Below, piece after piece: positions 1 to 10,722 of a DNA stretch of 64,000 nt (within the stretch, counting starts at the first letter, position 1; every line of letters starts with the position of its first letter). The notes beneath the pieces are model-generated. The model made no database searches, was not told the DNA's origin, and worked only from the letters and a program-made list of their open reading frames with translations. The stretch is from assembly GCF_000149955.1 (NCBI RefSeq), contig NC_030990.1:1966502-2030501 (forward strand), written 5' to 3'. The stretch is from Fusarium oxysporum f. sp. lycopersici 4287 (Eukaryota > Ascomycota > Sordariomycetes > Hypocreales > Nectriaceae). The translations under genes were made by a program, and so were the position numbers.

Positions 1-2
1 CG

Positions 3-1110
3 CGACAACAAGCTCAACAGGCCGCGGAACGCAACATGAAGGCAGCTGACGAACTCCGACGACAACGCTACTCTTTCCCAAGAGCCGGCCTCTGAAGCGA
101 ATGACCCTTACGATTTCCTTATATCTCCTCACGACGGATCACGGGCTCGTTACGAAAGGACAGGCGCTGGGTAATATCTGATTGGTGTTTGCGGGATGAT
201 TTCTTTGACGGCGTTTGGGACACAAAAGTATATGCCGTCGGTGCGATGAAATCGATCCTGTTCTGAAGATCAAGGTTGAAGACAACCCTGGTATGTTTTA
301 ACGATTGGAACTGCTGACATTAATACGATGCGCTTGGATAATCGAAGCGGATGTTGTTGTTTTCGCACTTTGGGGGACCAAGATGGCACCAAACCATGTA
401 TATATACCATGGGAGAATGAAAGCGGTTTCTATATTCTCGAATAGTCCGACTCCTTCAAATTATCATAAGCATGCCGCGCCTTCGATCACTCTCCAGACA
501 TGGCATCAATTCTTGCATCATTTGAGCCTCTTGGCCTAATGCCTCTATGCATGCGAGGATCATATATACTGTCGAAAGTTGATTTAACTCTTAGCCATTT
601 CAGAAAGCACAGCATAGATTATTAATAAGCTTAATTGCCGTAGGCCGAACTAACATGGAGCTCCAAGACGGGTCTTTGGAGGGTCTATAAGCTGAGCTTT
701 TGGGATATGCCGGGTCCGAGAGTTTGGGTTGATTCTTGCTTGGCATTTGGAATACTTACATTAAAAAGTCCAGAATACTCATGCAGGTCCTTTTACAAGT
801 CGCTTATGACGTTCTAGACTGTGGTTTATGAAGCAGATCAATCATCAACGAAATGATGGAGTAGCTAAGGGTGGAAACACGTCATTTCATTGGCTTCGCC
901 ACATCAACGAGGAATTGGAATTTGGCCGCGAAGACTTGAGGCTTAGCAGTCTTGGACAGGTGATGATCTCGGTCCAAACTTGCCGGTGAAGTACAGACCT
1001 TTCCGCTACCATTTACGAACCAAAGGGACTGGTTATCAATTGATACGCGAAATACGCTGCGTATTGACGACGGTCTTGATTCACTCCTCAAACCTGTATA
1101 TCACCCTTGA
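3..1110 (+). pseudogene. Decayed multi-exon gene, 3' part, unrecognised family
   Basis: No single frame is open, but protein-like stretches follow one another on this strand. Frame 3 runs from the window edge to a TGA at 93. Frame 1 then carries a stretch around NDPYDFLISPHDGSRARYER up to 174. Frame 3 resumes with DDFFDGVWDTKVYAV, and frame 2 with DEIDPVLKIKVEDNP to 290. An intron-like segment 291-347 (GTATGT donor, GCTGAC branch, AAG acceptor) joins in phase to ADVVVFALWGTKMAPNH. Frame 2 then continues past TAG at 443 and TAA at 467 into FDHSPDMASILASFEPLGL and beyond 600. The stops are explained by C-to-T changes (CAG to TAG, CAA to TAA), as ageing or RIP would produce. Further coding-like pieces reach about 1110. 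I do not recognise the family. A run of assembly indels is the alternative, but neighbouring genes are intact. The start lies outside the window. Confidence 0.42.
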
Positions 1111-1766
1111 ACGTAGCATGGTATGATTGTATAGCGGGAATCACGGCAGATATGAAGGTTACCGTGATGTAAGCGCCAAGCACTCAACTGCTACTGTATC
1201 TTTACGCACAGGCACTATCGACCACGCAGCGCATAGCATTAAACCTCGTTTGATAGCCAAGAACACACCATGTTGGCCAAGACGAGACAAAAGTGGAAAC
1301 ACTCGAGACCAAGAAGAGGCTTGTGACCGCGTTTTGTTAGAGTTACGCAGGCAACTTTAGGCTCTAGGCCAAGCTTGGGTGGATATCATGATTCTTCTCT
1401 TCTCTTGGCTTCGTCGTTTGAGTTGCACTATGCATAAAGGGCCCTCCTCCCACTCTCTTGTCTTCCCTTCTCTCATTCGTGTGGAACTTGGAATAGCAAA
1501 AAAAAAAAAAAACCTATTATCCTGTTTTTTCTTACACCCTTTGACGGCCTGGTCTAATCGTCAATCACCTACTGTAACAGATCTTTTACACAACCTATCA
1601 GATAAAGACGTCACCTCCCTGGGAACACCATCACACACATTCTACGTCATAGCCGAGCGACTCAGCGCCGCAAACAACACGTCAAAAACAGAGTTTGCCA
1701 ATTGAACGCTCTTCAACTCTACTTCATCATCGTCGCGTATACACATCGCGCATCTTCATACTCACA
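1111..1766. other. Intergenic, promoter and leader of the Rcr-like gene
   Basis: I see no gene here. The stretch holds an A-run of about 14 bases near 1499-1512 and pyrimidine-rich sequence on both sides, typical of a fungal promoter and 5' leader for the gene starting at 1767. Confidence 0.6.
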
Positions 1767-2325
1767 ATGGTGCCCACTGAAGATGTTTTTGCGCGCGACT
1801 ACTACAGATGCTCTTATGGGTGGAATTGGAATGGACGACGATGTGTTCGTAACAACTGGTCCTACTGGGGGCGCTGGGTGTTAGCGGGCATCGTCATCTT
1901 TTTCTTCGTCCTCTTCCTCTTCTGCTGCCTGTAAGTAGTTGCACTCTCATTGCCGTTTGAAGTATCTTACTAACACATCAAGATTCTCTCGCCGTCGCAA
2001 ACGCCGTGGCGTTAAGCCCGTGTACGGCACTGGATGGATGGCGGCCAAGCCTTGGGGAAACAACAACAACAACCATCAGATGTACAACTACGGCAACCAA
2101 GGCGGTTATAATCAGGGCTACCAGCAGAACAACGGTGGTTACGGAGCTCCACCTCCACCTCCAGCATACGGCCAGCAACAGCAGCCTCAGTACACTGGTA
2201 CGACATTCAACACCAACGACGGGTACTACGGCCAGGGCCAGTATTCCGGAGTTCAGCAACCACAGGGTACATATCAGCGTGATGGTGCTTACTCCCCACC
2301 TGCGGGTCCTCCTCCTGGAAAGTAA
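1767..2325 (+). CDS. Rcr-family single-pass membrane protein (chitin deposition / Congo red resistance type)
   Basis: Two exons, 1767-1930 and 1983-2325, encode 168 aa. The intron 1931-1982 has a GTAAGT donor and a TACTAAC-like branch site. Exon 1 gives a short extracytoplasmic N-terminus with two Cys and several Trp/Arg residues, then one hydrophobic segment (about residues 32-53, rich in Val, Ile, Phe and Leu). A basic RRRKRRG stop-transfer cluster opens exon 2. The rest is a cytosolic tail rich in Asn, Gln, Gly, Tyr and Pro (NNNNN run, GYNQGY-like repeats, PPPPP, PPAGPPPGK end). This layout is that of fungal Rcr proteins. Yeast Rcr1/Rcr2 act in the ER, endosome and vacuole in plasma-membrane protein sorting and limit chitin deposition. 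The upstream in-frame start at 1695 is a TTG and is not used. The family call rests on architecture and remembered similarity. Confidence 0.8.
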
Positions 2326-2588
2326 AGCACGGCGATGGGTGCGTTTGGAATGGGAACGGGTTTAAAATAAGACCGATATGGAAAGGATACCACCGATTGA
2401 GGCGTTTGGGAGGCTCGCTATGTAATGAATGGACTTACGTCAAGACATACTGTGATAAGAGGCATTACTCTCGCGAGCATGGCCTGGGCGGAATTACGAG
2501 AATTATTTTTTTTCCTAATCGATTCTAGTCTTCTCTCTAGCAAGTATTTATCGAAATAGTTAGATAACTATGCTTGTGACGCGTTGCT

Positions 2589-3314
2589 GATAACGTTTCA
2601 GCAGATCTGTCGTGACTTCAAGGGCATGATATTGATGAATGAACTGAATTCAAGAACAACAGCCGCATACTATTAGGTGAATTTGAACGTATGCATAGAT
2701 AATTCGACATCAACGCCACAGCCGTTGACGGGACCTGCATGAAACATGATAAAGGCGGGAAGAAACAAATTTGCAGTATATCATTCGTTGGGTTATGCAT
2801 ACCGCCTCATGATAACAGTGGACGACGATCTGAATATCTCTTTAGCCAATACAATAATGCCGAATTCATTCGCGTATAAAGGCAGTGCTGCACATCGCAA
2901 TCATAACAAGAGGAACCCAAGCCTTGGCTCTTTGATATTTTCTACGCCAAGTCCCGAGAGCCTGGTCCAATGTACACACCTTGCAGAGAGTATGCCTCGA
3001 TACCCATGGATCATCTTACATTTTACCACCAATTCCAATACTCTCCAGCCGTTGAAATCTGACACCGATAAATGACGAAATCATTTCAAAACCCTCAATT
3101 TTCCACTTCAACTCTGCGACAGGATCGTCCGGCAATCGAGACGACCCTGTCATTTCGGAAATGGAAGAAGCCCCTGTGGCCCGCATCAGGACCAGGGCTG
3201 AGCTTCTGGCAGAAGGGCTAACAACGGTATGGCGTCTTTGATACTGGTGATGATTTCATGGCTTTTATCCCGCATGATTCAAGGAATAAAGACTCGTTTG
3301 TGTTTGAGAAGTAG
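2589..3314 (+). pseudogene. Decayed protein-coding gene, unrecognised family
   Basis: One frame (codons in phase with position 2589) stays protein-like for about 465 bases but is cut by stops at about 2613, 2640, 2700, 2877 and 2904. Each is explained by a single C-to-T change (CGA to TGA, CAA to TAA). Between the stops it reads pieces such as FDINATAVDGTCMKHDKGG, RRSEYLFSQYNNAEFIRV and EEPKPWLFDIFYAKSREPGP. At about 3053 it meets a TGA and the coding signal moves to the next frame (NRDDPVISEMEEAPVARIR, RAELLAEGLTT). Near 3227 it returns to the first frame (YGVFDTGDDFMAFIPHDS) and ends at TAG 3312-3314. Five stops plus two frame changes mean it cannot make this protein. I do not recognise the family. 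TpA products from CpA fit RIP, but one copy cannot prove it. Confidence 0.55.
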
Positions 3315-3539
3315 CTGGACATTGTTCTTTGACCTCGCACGTTGATCTATGGTAGAATGTCACCAGGCGATACTCCATAAGTTACATACAACAAAGATCG
3401 TCAACTCATCGACTTGCCTATCTTGCTACTCTCAATTTCCCAAGCATGCCGTTAACCATTCTCTTTACAGCATTCTCCGCGAATATTCGTTCAATCGCCC
3501 GATGTCGGTCCTATAAAGGCTAGGGCTAAGTGTCAAGCC

Positions 3540-3813
3540 ATGGAGTCGTCATCACCCCTTCAACTGTCAAAGTCAGCTGTTGAAAGCCCGTATTGGATGG
3601 ATTCAAAGTCAGATTACAACAAAGTTCATATTCAATGCAATGGGCGTACATATTCTCTAAGCGGAATCGACTCTGCTCTCTTCGCCGAGTCCACTCTCAG
3701 ACCGAAGTGAACTGTCCGCCCCCACGAATGGATATCCAAGCGACAATCCTGTCGAGTTTCACAGTTTCAGAACTCTTCTGACAGGGATGTTTTATCGATC
3801 AGGGGCAAATTGA
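3540..3813 (+). pseudogene. Short coding relic with one frameshift, unrecognised
   Basis: An ATG at 3540 opens 56 codons (MESSSPLQLSKSAVESPYWM, then SDYNKVHIQCNGRTYSLSG) ending at TGA 3708-3710. Just before that stop the coding signal moves to the next frame as DRSELSAPTNGYPSDNPVEF and HSFRTLLTGMFYRSGAN, ending at TGA 3811-3813. Reading both together gives roughly 90 aa. The cytosine-poor join gives no intron signals. It could be the N-terminal remnant of a longer gene, a broken small gene, or an assembly indel. The family is not recognised; the HIQCNGRTY segment faintly resembles the start of a BTB fold, which I would not rely on. Confidence 0.4.
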
Positions 3814-4457
3814 ACCATTAGCGGTCCCGTTTCCCCTGGATCATCCCCGCCACTCGCGGTAATTCTGGACCTTTCAGCGTCTCCCTGTCCCTAGTGGCCA
3901 GGCCTCTCTACCTGGCGGGCGCCTCTAACTCCAGCTCCACCGTTGCTTTCTTCCCTTCTCTTTGACTTCTAGGCTTAGGTTGTACTTTATTCTCTACACC
4001 AACACGAACGACAATGCTGATGTGGCTGTCGTTTCCTAAGCCTCTCTTTAACCTCGTATAGGTCATCTACACTCTCTTGGTTATTTCTTCAAAACATTCT
4101 CTTGTACTGACGGTGCGAGCGCCGCTCTTGTTCTTCATCCACAGTCCTCTTCTGCTGGACCGCCGTCCTTCATTCCAACATTCGATTAGCGACCCGCTTC
4201 AATATTGACACGCGCTGAAAGAAGATACAGCATACGTCGTTGTCTCAATAACATCGTGTTTTGACTTTTTGACCGTTTCTCGATCAACATCCCCGAACTC
4301 AGTTCAAGCATTATCAACTTGCCCATGCAACCAAGTAGTATTATACCCGCAACCTCGAGCAAAATACGCAACACCACATTCATTATATCTTTCTCGATCT
4401 TTTCGAATTTATTTCACTCATTACCAGCTCCATCTTGAACTGGGACACATCAGTAAA
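3814..4457. other. Promoter and 5' leader of the fibroin-3-like gene
   Basis: Pyrimidine-rich sequence with CCCT/CCTG runs (3830-3970) and TCTTC-rich tracts precedes the ATG at 4458. No gene is visible. ORFs on either strand here overlap the leader and have no protein-like composition. Confidence 0.55.
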
Positions 4458-5868
4458 ATGCCCTCCATTGACGAGGCCATGGCGCGGAGCCTTCGGGGCA
4501 GTGCCTGGGAGGTGGTCAAAGACAAGTTTGTCCGGACAATTGTAGCCGACCTTTCACGACGAGATATGTTAGCCGATGCAGCGCAAACAACCGATGAGGT
4601 TGCACAGAAATCAGAAGACTTCGCAACCGCTTTCTCTAGCTGGGACAACTGTATGAACGTGGCGTGGTGCAAGTGCGTATATCCTTCGCTACTTACAGGC
4701 CTTGTTTGCTAACTTGACCCAGGTGGCCAGTAATTGGTGTGATGATCATCGGAGGTCTTATCATTTTCAGTATTGTTTGGTGTATTATTCGCTGCTGCTG
4801 CTGTGGTCTTTCATGTTGTTGTAGCTGCTGCCAGTGCCTGAAGTGCTGCGGTAACTGCTGCGGTGCTTGTGACCCTCCACGCAGTGCTACGAAGCATTTG
4901 GATGACCCTTATGCTCCCCAAAGTCAGCATCATGGATACCGAAGTGAACCCCCAATGAATTCATCAGCGCCTCAGTACGGCGTCACAAAGCCCATGCGAT
5001 CCGAGCCACCTCAGTATGCAGAATTCGAAACGAGTAAAGGCAGAGATGATGACGCCCTCCCTGAAATGCCCAGCTGGGAGGGTGCTAGCAGCAAAAAAGT
5101 CGAGGTCCACACAGAGGCCTTTGAGCTTGACACTCTACCTTCGAAGCCCCCTTCATAGTCAGCAAAGCAACATGATGGGGGGAGTTGCGCCGGACCAATC
5201 TGACTCCCTACAGCCAGGCACAGAGTAATTCAAGCGGCTACCTCGGCGCTAACCAAGCTCCCGATGCCTATTCACCTATCGACCAGCAGGGTTACGGCTA
5301 TCAAGCCCCCGGCATGAACCCCATGTACAGCAATGCCGCTGCTGTCGCACCGATGCCACATGAACGTCGCTCCCCAGCCTTGAACACCAATGGATACGGC
5401 AACCAAGGCTACGGCCATGATCAAGGATTCGAACAACCCCAGGGCTACGGGCAGATGCAGGGCTACGGGCAACAAGGCTACGGCCAGGCCACTTCCCCCA
5501 ACGATTATGCCGCAACTTATAGCGGATACCGAGGAACTCCTCCGCCGCGGCCTGCCAGTTTCGCCAAGCGAGCTTCAATGCATCAAGATGAATTTGGTAC
5601 TTATGGACAGTTTCCTCCTCGTCGTTCTCCAGCTATACCAGAAGACTATGGTTATGGATCACCCGTTCGTCAATCACCCGGCCCCCAAAACGATTTCGGC
5701 TACGCTCAGCCACCTCGCCAGTCTCCAGCGCCTATGAACGATTATCGAACACCGCCTCCTGGTCCCGAAGCGAGCTATGGTGCAAATCCTGTTCAGCAGC
5801 GGCAACACATGCCAGAGTCCCACTCTCCGCAAGAGCCATACCCAGGTTTCAAGCCATACCAGCCTTAA
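4458..5868 (+). CDS. Cys-rich single-pass membrane protein, fibroin-3-related type
   Basis: Three exons, 4458-4672, 4723-5157 and 5214-5868, encode 434 aa. Intron 1 has a GTGCGT donor, GCTAAC branch and CAG acceptor. Intron 2 (5158-5213) has an uncommon GTCAGC donor, CTGAC branch and TACAG acceptor; it is inferred because exon 2 otherwise hits TAG at 5156 and the tail lies in another frame. The N-terminal 70 residues look like a helical soluble head. One transmembrane segment follows (about residues 73-92), then a dense Cys cluster (RCCCCGLSCCCSCCQCLKCC and four more Cys), a likely palmitoylation or metal-binding patch. The cytosolic tail is rich in Tyr, Gly, Gln and Pro, with YGQMQGYGQQGYGQ-like repeats. 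Fusarium annotations call such proteins fibroin-3 related; the molecular role is unknown. Confidence 0.72.
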
Positions 5869-6537
5869 GCGGTGGATTTATGACACTTTGGAGGTGAACG
5901 AAAGAAAAGGCATATGGTTATGTTTTTCTGAGTATTTCATGGATATACGGAGTTGTTTCCGGCATTTTGTTACTACTTTACTAAGTTTTATGCGTGGGCG
6001 TTTCTGGGGAGAACTTAGGTCGAACTTTTCTTTAGAATTTGGGTCTGGATACTCATGTTATATTTTTGGAGGGCCCCATGATACGGATTTGTCTTGTCAG
6101 CCTGTAGAAAGATGGCTTGAATGCACCACTTGGCTACGACACAAGGACTTCTCGCCTACGTGATGAAACTCTGTTCAGCTTCATGCAAGCTTGGCGTTAT
6201 AGCCAAGTCTTAGCCATTCATTTAGATGATGAGTTTGCTAAACAACAATGATCCTCGCCCGTGAGGCTTTGTGAAGTTTGATTTGAAGTCGCTTCTAATC
6301 CCGAAGTGTAATCCCACCTGAAAACGCCCCAGGCTCCTATTTACGCCGTGAGCCTGACTGCCACTGAATGCCGACAAAGAACCACCAGTATTTGCAATAT
6401 AATATATCTCCACTCGCTGGTAAGACACCACGACTCGAAACCAGTACAGATTGTTTGTAAAAGACCCATACTACCAGAAAACTCGAGAAAACTTGAAACA
6501 AAACAGACAGGCCTGTCCAAAGCTTATGTAACCTCTT
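5869..6537. other. Convergent 3' region
   Basis: This stretch lies between two genes that converge (stops at 5868 and 6538). It should hold both 3' UTRs. Open frames at 5777-6163 are extensions of the upstream gene's shadow and carry no recognisable protein. Confidence 0.6.
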
Positions 6538-7766
6538 CTACTCCTTGGGATATAGCTCTTGGGGAACCTTATCCTGAGGACCACGGGCGCTCGCACTGCT
6601 TCCTATGATTGTGCGATCGTCACCGTCGCGCTCGGGATCATACTCTCCAGAGTCTCTGCCTTTGGGTTGCGTGGAATGAGTGGGACGCGTGACATGCTTA
6701 TCGTCATCGTCATCGGACTCACTGTCAGTCTCGTGCTCTGAATCGACAAGTCTGACACGTGAAGTCTCGTCCTCGCTGTCGTCGTACCTCCTGCGGCGGC
6801 CTTCGTCATCAGATTCGTTGCCATGGCTTTCGTGGTTGGTCTCTTTGAGCTTGATGAACGAGTCGATGATATAGTATTGGAGGGCGTTCATGATGAGGGG
6901 GAAGATCATCATGACAAACGCGATCTGAAGCTTCTCATTGCCCTCGGTCCAGCCAAGAGCCCAATCGCCAGCTTTTGAGATCCAAGGCATCATTATGAAG
7001 ATGATGAGCACGCAGATCTTCATGCCAAAAAGGCCACAGAAATAAATGACTGATTGTTTTAACCACCACCAGGCATTGGGCGGCGTACCGTAGTTGCCAG
7101 ACTGAACAGATTCGGGGGGTTGACCGACGGGTGTGAAACGAACGAGACCTGTGAGGATCTTTAGGAGAATGATGAGTATGGGGATACCGAGAGTGGTCTA
7201 TAGATGTTAGCAAATCTGGGGTGTGAATCACAGCATAGGCTGATACTTGCATCTATCGCGAGGTTGAGAAGATAGAAAGAGCATGGGTTCGGGGCGTAGT
7301 TGTCGTCATCGGATCGTCTTGTCATGGATGTTGCTGAAGGGTCGACCTGGACCGAGAATCGACCGCTCGTCAACATGGACATGAAGATGTTGGCGATGTG
7401 GACGAGCACAGAACCAAAAACCTGCTTTGACACGTCGAAGAACCAAATCTTGAGAGGTCGTTGAGGTCGTTCCCGCCACCGCTTATAGACGAGGGAGAGT
7501 AGAGCCAGAGCACCAAGTGCGCCTTGTACAAGCAGCGCGAAGGAGCCCAGTAACGAACACTCCCCATTGGAATCGTCTTCGTCGTATGACTGTGGTGCTC
7601 CGGACGCGATGAAGGTTGCGGATGCGGCTGTGGAGGAAGCCATGGAGGCGGCTGAGGCGATAACTGAGGTAGCCATCTCTAGAACTGTTGAAGATTGGGC
7701 GAGAATCAAGGAAGAAGCATCATCGACGGCGACTGGTATATCTTCGGGGTTCGACGGAGGTTGCAT
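6538..7766 (-). CDS. STIMATE/TMEM110-family vacuolar membrane protein (YPL162C type)
   Basis: Two exons, 7766-7251 and 7197-6538, encode 391 aa. The 53-bp intron 7250-7198 starts with GC, not GT (GCAAGT...CTATAG). Only this junction restores the family block, giving NLAID-TTLGIPILII. The N-terminus is low-complexity (Ala/Ser/Thr). There are about five membrane segments: CSLLGSFALLVQGALGALAL, a segment around VFGSVLVHIANIFMSML, LGIPILIILLKILTGLV, SVIYFCGLFGMKICVLIIFI and IAFVMMIFPLIMNALQYYII. The final 110 residues form a cytosolic acidic and Arg-rich tail with DDDDDK and RRRRY runs. Yeast YPL162C is a vacuolar membrane protein of unknown function, and animal STIMATE helps couple ER to plasma membrane. 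No direct evidence of role here. Confidence 0.82.
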
Positions 7767-8455
7767 GTGTACGTGGACGTTTGATCGATTATGATGTCGA
7801 ATGTCTCAGTAGAGAGGAGAAGTGGTGATGTTTCAGGACAGCCAAAAGGGTCCAACGGGGGCGAAGAAAGAGACGAATGAGAGTTGTTGAGAGCAAAACT
7901 CTTACAAAACTTGTCAAGAGATGAAACTTGTATTTATCTTGGTATAACGATAGCAAAAAGAAAGACCAAAAAGAAGATGACGAATGGAGACAAAATGAAA
8001 GGGGGAGGAAAGTCAAAACGGAGAACGAGGCGCTTGTGACTGATGGGACTGATCATGAATATCGACGCCTAGACTTCTCCAAGACTAAGCCTGAGCCTGA
8101 GCGTGGTCATGGATATTCGGCTCCTGCTGCTGGTCGTTCTCAGATTAGACTGGAGCTAAGCCCAAATTCAATCTAGACTCTTCAACACAGCCACTCCCTT
8201 GTCTGTTTTTCCCCGCCAGACCAAAGTCCAGAGTCAGTCTGGTTTAAGGTAGCCTTGGCCCGCGGATTAAGACTCAGCCACATATACCATGTCCCCGTCT
8301 TGTGGCGTCCTGGTTCATCTTCGGCTCAACTTAGCTCCGTGAAGAAACCTCAGGTGGCGGCTATCAACACCAAAAAAAGTACAATCCAAGTCGACGTCCA
8401 CGGTCCTTCCAACGCCGACTAGCTCCCCTAATACCGTCGACCTTCCCTTCACACA
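7767..8455. promoter_or_regulatory. Divergent promoter between the STIMATE and mS42 genes
   Basis: The 689 bp separate two genes transcribed away from each other, so both promoters and leaders lie here. CCGCC and pyrimidine-rich tracts precede the ATG at 8456. No protein-like ORF is visible. Confidence 0.55.
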
Positions 8456-9400
8456 ATGCTTCGTCCGATATTAAGGGTCCCTAGATCCGCATTTGGCCTC
8501 GGCCTGCGCTCAACAGTCAATGCCCGCCGATCTATCCATCATGTTCCCCAACTGCCGCACGACTATTCTGAGGGTGTTCCTAACCTCATGAGCCCTGGAG
8601 GTTTCTCGATCGCTTGGACTGAATACATGAAGCTGACGGTGGAGAAACTGAATGCTTTGACTGTTGGTATGTGTGGCATTGATGTTCTAGGACAGCATTG
8701 AACCACATTGTTCCCCAATTTGACGTTGAATTATATACCAATTCAACACTTACTGACATGCCAATTTCCAGGCACTGAGCTCGAGGATAAGGACACAAAA
8801 ACAATCGCTCTCATGACAGCCCGCGAGCCTAACCAGGCCCCAATCTTCAACTATGCTTCTATGGCGCACAACAACCACTTCTTCTTCCAAGGCATCGCAC
8901 CAGAAGGAACCCCCATGCCCGACGCCCTCCGCAGCGAACTAGAAGCCTCATTCTCCTCCATCGAGACCCTCCGCCGCGAATTCATCATCACTGCCTCCGC
9001 CATGTTCGGTCCGGGCTTCCTCTGGCTCGTCAAGGCTGGTCCCGGCGACTACCGTCTTCTGCCCACCTACCTTGCCGGATCTCCCTACCCCGGCGCTCAC
9101 TGGCGCGCCCAGACCACCGATATGAACGCCGTGGGCAAGGATGGCTCTGCCCGCACTTTTATGCACAACCAGGCGTTCGGTGCCAACAAGCGAAACAGCG
9201 ATCTTCCCCCAGGTGGTGTCGAGCTGGAGCCTCTTCTGTGTCTAAACACCTGGGAGCACGCATGGCTGTTGGATTGGGGTGTAGGGGCTGGTGGCCAGGG
9301 TGGAAAGGCTGCTTTCGCCGAGTCATGGTGGAAGTTGATCGATTGGGAGAAGGTGGCTCAGAAGTCGGGAGTGCTGCGACCTGGCTTCAAGTCTGCGTAA
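8456..9400 (+). CDS. RSM26: Mitochondrial small-subunit ribosomal protein of the superoxide dismutase fold (mS42, Rsm26 type)
   Basis: Two exons, 8456-8666 and 8772-9400, encode 279 aa. The intron 8667-8771 has a GTATGT donor and TTCCAG acceptor. The Arg-rich, acid-free first 30 residues fit a mitochondrial presequence. The body follows the Fe/Mn-SOD fold: FNYASMAHNNHFFFQG (helix with one metal-type His), MFGPGFLWLVKAG (matches GPGWxWLV) and LNTWEHAWLLDWG (matches DVWEHAYYLDY). Two of the four SOD metal ligands look lost. The Asp of DxWEH is Asn, and the N-terminal HHxxH helix is replaced by a Met/Ser/Pro/Gly segment. That is expected of mS42/mS43, the SOD-derived mitoribosome proteins, and argues against an active dismutase. 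mS42 rather than mS43 is my preference, not proven. Confidence 0.82.
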
Positions 9401-10722
9401 GCAGAAATATGACACATGACAGCGCCTAGACAGGATGTATAGTTAGGACACGATGTTACGGCATTGGATAGAGACAAAGGGATAAGGGAAGCGAATTCTG
9501 TAAGATATTGTACTCTGCATATACAGGTGGGGAAAATGTACCATTTGACGTCTCAGTGCGTCTCTTACGTCCTATATCTTGCTCATGAGACGCCTGGGAG
9601 ATGGTTTGGTTACCCAGGTATGTTGCCATCCGCTAGTTCTGGTATATAGCGTACCTCGTGATAGTGGACAGCAAAAAGGTATAAACACCAAAAAGACATA
9701 CAACACCAGGTATTCGCTGGTCGTCACCGACCCAACTACTAATCCGGCGCTTCGTGGCTTGACGATGGGGGAGCAGACGGGACCCCGTATTCTACACGAG
9801 CTGTGGTCGTATGTGACGATCGAGCTGGTAAGATGAAATTATATCAGGATGTTGAGCACTATTGGCCGACTTGAATGTATCACAAACCTCACAACCGGAT
9901 GCCACCAAGAGTAAATATCAGAAGGACTCAAGGGTGAAAGTTATTGCTGGTAGGCAAATTATATGTATACGTGTATACATGCCTAAGAGCGCCGAAGCGA
10001 TACATTTGGTTTCGTTGCCAAACACACCCTCCTGCAATAACAATTCATGTTGAAGGCAACATTCTTCTACTCCTAATCAGCCAATCCTGCATCACACGTC
10101 CTGTCCATATAGCTCATGAAGAGGAGAGACCGTAACAAAGACTTATAATACCGACCCCATATAAGACTTAACAATAAGTTTCCAGAAAGACATTAACATC
10201 ACATAGCTTCAAGGACAATATTGAAATTCATCATGTCATTTTCTTTTCCTATCCTAAGAAGCTAGCCCGAGCTACCTATATGAAGTAAAAAATCAACAAG
10301 CGCTGTGTGGTATCTGCGTCATCCTTCGTGAAGTAAAGAAATTTAAGGGAGTGGGCTGTGCAGTGTTGAGTTTTCTAGAGTCGTGTGCGAATGGTATAAA
10401 ACGAAGGCAGCTCGTTCCCCTCGAGCAATGGCCTATCAATCAAGAGAACATCCTGAGTATGCAAATTCCAGTACCCAAAAAGACATCATTGCTCATCTCG
10501 AGCTAACATTCATCCGCTGTGTAAGCATCCCGCGAGAGAGCCGCAGCAAGTATCGCATAGTGGTTGTACGTTCTGGCATGTAAAAAGACACAACACCAGT
10601 ACAAAGAGAAAAAACCGAGTCCCAATAACCATCAATGAGGGGTAAGAGGTCAACGGTATCGAAATGAAATCAACGCAGAGTAGAGTTTTGGTAAGTGATA
10701 GAAAAGTGGCGGATGTGGTGGT
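9401..10722. other. Convergent intergenic region
   Basis: The 1.3 kb lies between the mS42 stop and the SAM-PH stop, which converge. It must hold both 3' UTRs. I see no protein-like frame, RNA gene or repeat. Confidence 0.55.

Noticed and set aside
8772..9400. Active Fe/Mn superoxide dismutase
   Set aside because: Metal ligands are replaced, so the mitoribosomal mS42-type reading fits better.
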